Assembly: GCA_012800995.1 (NCBI GenBank)
Contig: JAAZIH010000159.1
Span: forward strand, 1 to 7,615
Source of the DNA: Chloroflexota bacterium
GTDB lineage: Bacteria; Chloroflexota; Anaerolineae; Anaerolineales; Anaerolineaceae
DNA length: 7,615 nt
Reading direction: 5' to 3'
The notes beneath the pieces were generated by a model, which saw only the letters and a list, made by a program, of their open reading frames with translations, had not been told where the DNA came from and did no database searches. A program made the position numbers and the translations under genes. Shown here one piece after another: positions 6,726 through 7,615 of this stretch (the stretch's first letter is position 1; the number at the start of each line of letters is the position of its first letter).

Positions 6726-7615
6726 CTATTTGACAAGGTTCCAGTCCGTTAGTTCGCCAATGAAGATTTGTTTAACTTGTTCCATAGTGATGGTTTTGAC
6801 AGTATTGGTTTTGTGAACGATCACAGCGATACCATCAATAGCAATCACTTTGTATTCCAACGCGGCTTTTTCTTCGTCCTTCAGCTCGCGTGAAGCCATA
6901 CCCAACTGGCTAACGCCTTCCATGGTGCTTTGCATACCAGCGGAAGAACCAGTGGCTTGAATTTCGACTTTGACGTTGGGGTTGATTGCGTTGTAGGCTT
7001 CAACCAATTTTTCCATAACGGGGGTAACTGAGGTTGAACCAGCAACTACAACGGTACCTTCTGCTTTGCCGCCTGCGAAAGGTGCGCCAGCTTCGCTTGA
7101 GATATAACCGCGCTCTTCAACGATTTTTTGGCCTTCTTCACTCAAAATGAAATCAAGCAAATCTTGTGAGGCTTCATCAAGTCCGGCTTTGTAGGCGATG
7201 TTGAAAGGACGGGCAATCTTGTAGCTGCCGCTCTTCACATTCTCGGGGGTAGCTTCAACGCCATCAATTTGTACGGCTTTGACGGTGTCATTGAGCGAAC
7301 CAAGGGAGATATAACCAATCGCGTTAGCATCATTGGCAACAGCCATCATTACACCATTGGTGCTATTCTGAATAATAGCTTCAATGTAAGTGTTGTCAAC
7401 TTTGTCGCCAGCCTCGTTTTTGCCTTCAACGCCGGTCAGTTCAACAAAAGCGCCACGGGTACCAGAACCCTCTTCGCGGGAAACGACGATGATTTCAACT
7501 GGCTTGGCAGGTTCAGGTTCTGAAACTTTCGGGGCTTCAGTAGTGGGAGTGCTTGTTGTGCCGCAAGCGGTCACAGCGAGCATAAGTGCAAAAAGCACCA
7601 AGACAATACTTGTTA
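6726..7615 (-). CDS. pstS: PstS-type phosphate-binding lipoprotein with circularly permuted domain order, 5' end cut by the window
   Basis: Extracytoplasmic phosphate-binding subunit that delivers phosphate to PstCA. The frame is open to the window edge, and the visible end TSIVLVLFALMLAVTACG is the hydrophobic core and lipobox (VTAC) of a signal peptide, so only the first few residues are missing. The TTG at 7601 is probably not the start. Numbering from that codon: Cys13 is the lipid anchor, 14-34 a Pro/Thr/Glu linker, 37-50 IIVVSREEGSGTRG, 94-103 AIGYISLGSL, 118-133 the ENVKSGSY-ARPF segment, and 148-168 LLDFILSEEGQ-IVEERGYI. After a linker (169-182) come 183-194 TVVVAGSTSVTP, 217-222 TGSSAG, 234-239 GMASRE, 256-262 DGIAVIV and 276-287 VKQIFIGELTDW, with the stop four residues later. 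Ordinary PstS has these two blocks in the opposite order. All phosphate-contacting loops are present, so function is probably kept. PstC follows within 13 bp. Confidence 0.93.
   Translation of the reverse strand, partial: TSIVLVLFALMLAVTACGTTSTPTTEAPKVSEPEPAKPVEIIVVSREEGSGTRGAFVELTGVEGKNEAGDKVDNTYIEAIIQNSTNGVMMAVANDANAIGYISLGSLNDTVKAVQIDGVEATPENVKSGSYKIARPFNIAYKAGLDEASQDLLDFILSEEGQKIVEERGYISSEAGAPFAGGKAEGTVVVAGSTSVTPVMEKLVEAYNAINPNVKVEIQATGSSAGMQSTMEGVSQLGMASRELKDEEKAALEYKVIAIDGIAVIVHKTNTVKTITMEQVKQIFIGELTDWNLVK

Noticed and set aside
7599..7601. TTG as the pstS start codon
   Set aside because: The frame stays open upstream to the window edge and encodes more hydrophobic signal-peptide residues (TSIV), but no charged n-region, so the true start lies outside.
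6726..7615. Swapped PstS halves explained by two partial pstS copies or a frameshift
   Set aside because: The frame is continuous from the lipobox to the stop, each half occurs once, and pstC starts 13 bp later, leaving no room for a remnant of a second copy.

Overview
The window is a single-direction (minus-strand) phosphate-uptake and phosphate-sensing locus, followed downstream by one unrelated-looking lipoprotein gene. In transcription order, from the right-hand end to the left, it holds pstS (cut by the window edge), pstC, pstA, pstB, phoU, a PhoP/PhoB-type response regulator, a PhoR-type histidine kinase, a 178-bp intergenic stretch, and a secreted lipoprotein with two tandem domains. 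No RNA gene, insertion sequence, CRISPR array or integration site was seen. The promoter of the pst operon, where a Pho box would be expected, lies outside the window.

The organism looks like a Gram-positive-type bacterium, most likely an anaerobic Bacillota/Clostridia lineage of moderate GC. The reasons are the lipid-anchored PstS, strong AGGAG-like ribosome binding sites, the pstSCAB-phoU-phoPR order, and the Firmicutes style of the PhoR sensor and of PstS. This is inference from style; no marker gene is present.

The seven pho genes are packed with 4-8 bp overlaps or gaps of at most 13 bp, so they are very probably one operon. PstS captures phosphate outside the membrane, PstC/PstA form the channel and PstB powers it. 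PhoU links transporter state to the PhoR kinase, and PhoR phosphorylates the response regulator, which probably controls this same operon. A 9-bp hairpin 27 bp after the kinase stop codon probably ends the transcript.

The most striking observation is that PstS appears circularly permuted. The half that is normally C-terminal (beginning with the SREEGSGTRG phosphate loop) comes first, directly after the lipoprotein signal. The half that is normally N-terminal (GSTSVTP, GSSAG, DGIAVIV, ending at the TDW region) comes last. Three smaller points are a PhoU whose first metal-binding motif is degenerate, a 9-bp hairpin with a T-rich tail inside the first codons of pstC that could reduce transcription past pstS, and an internal duplication in the downstream lipoprotein.
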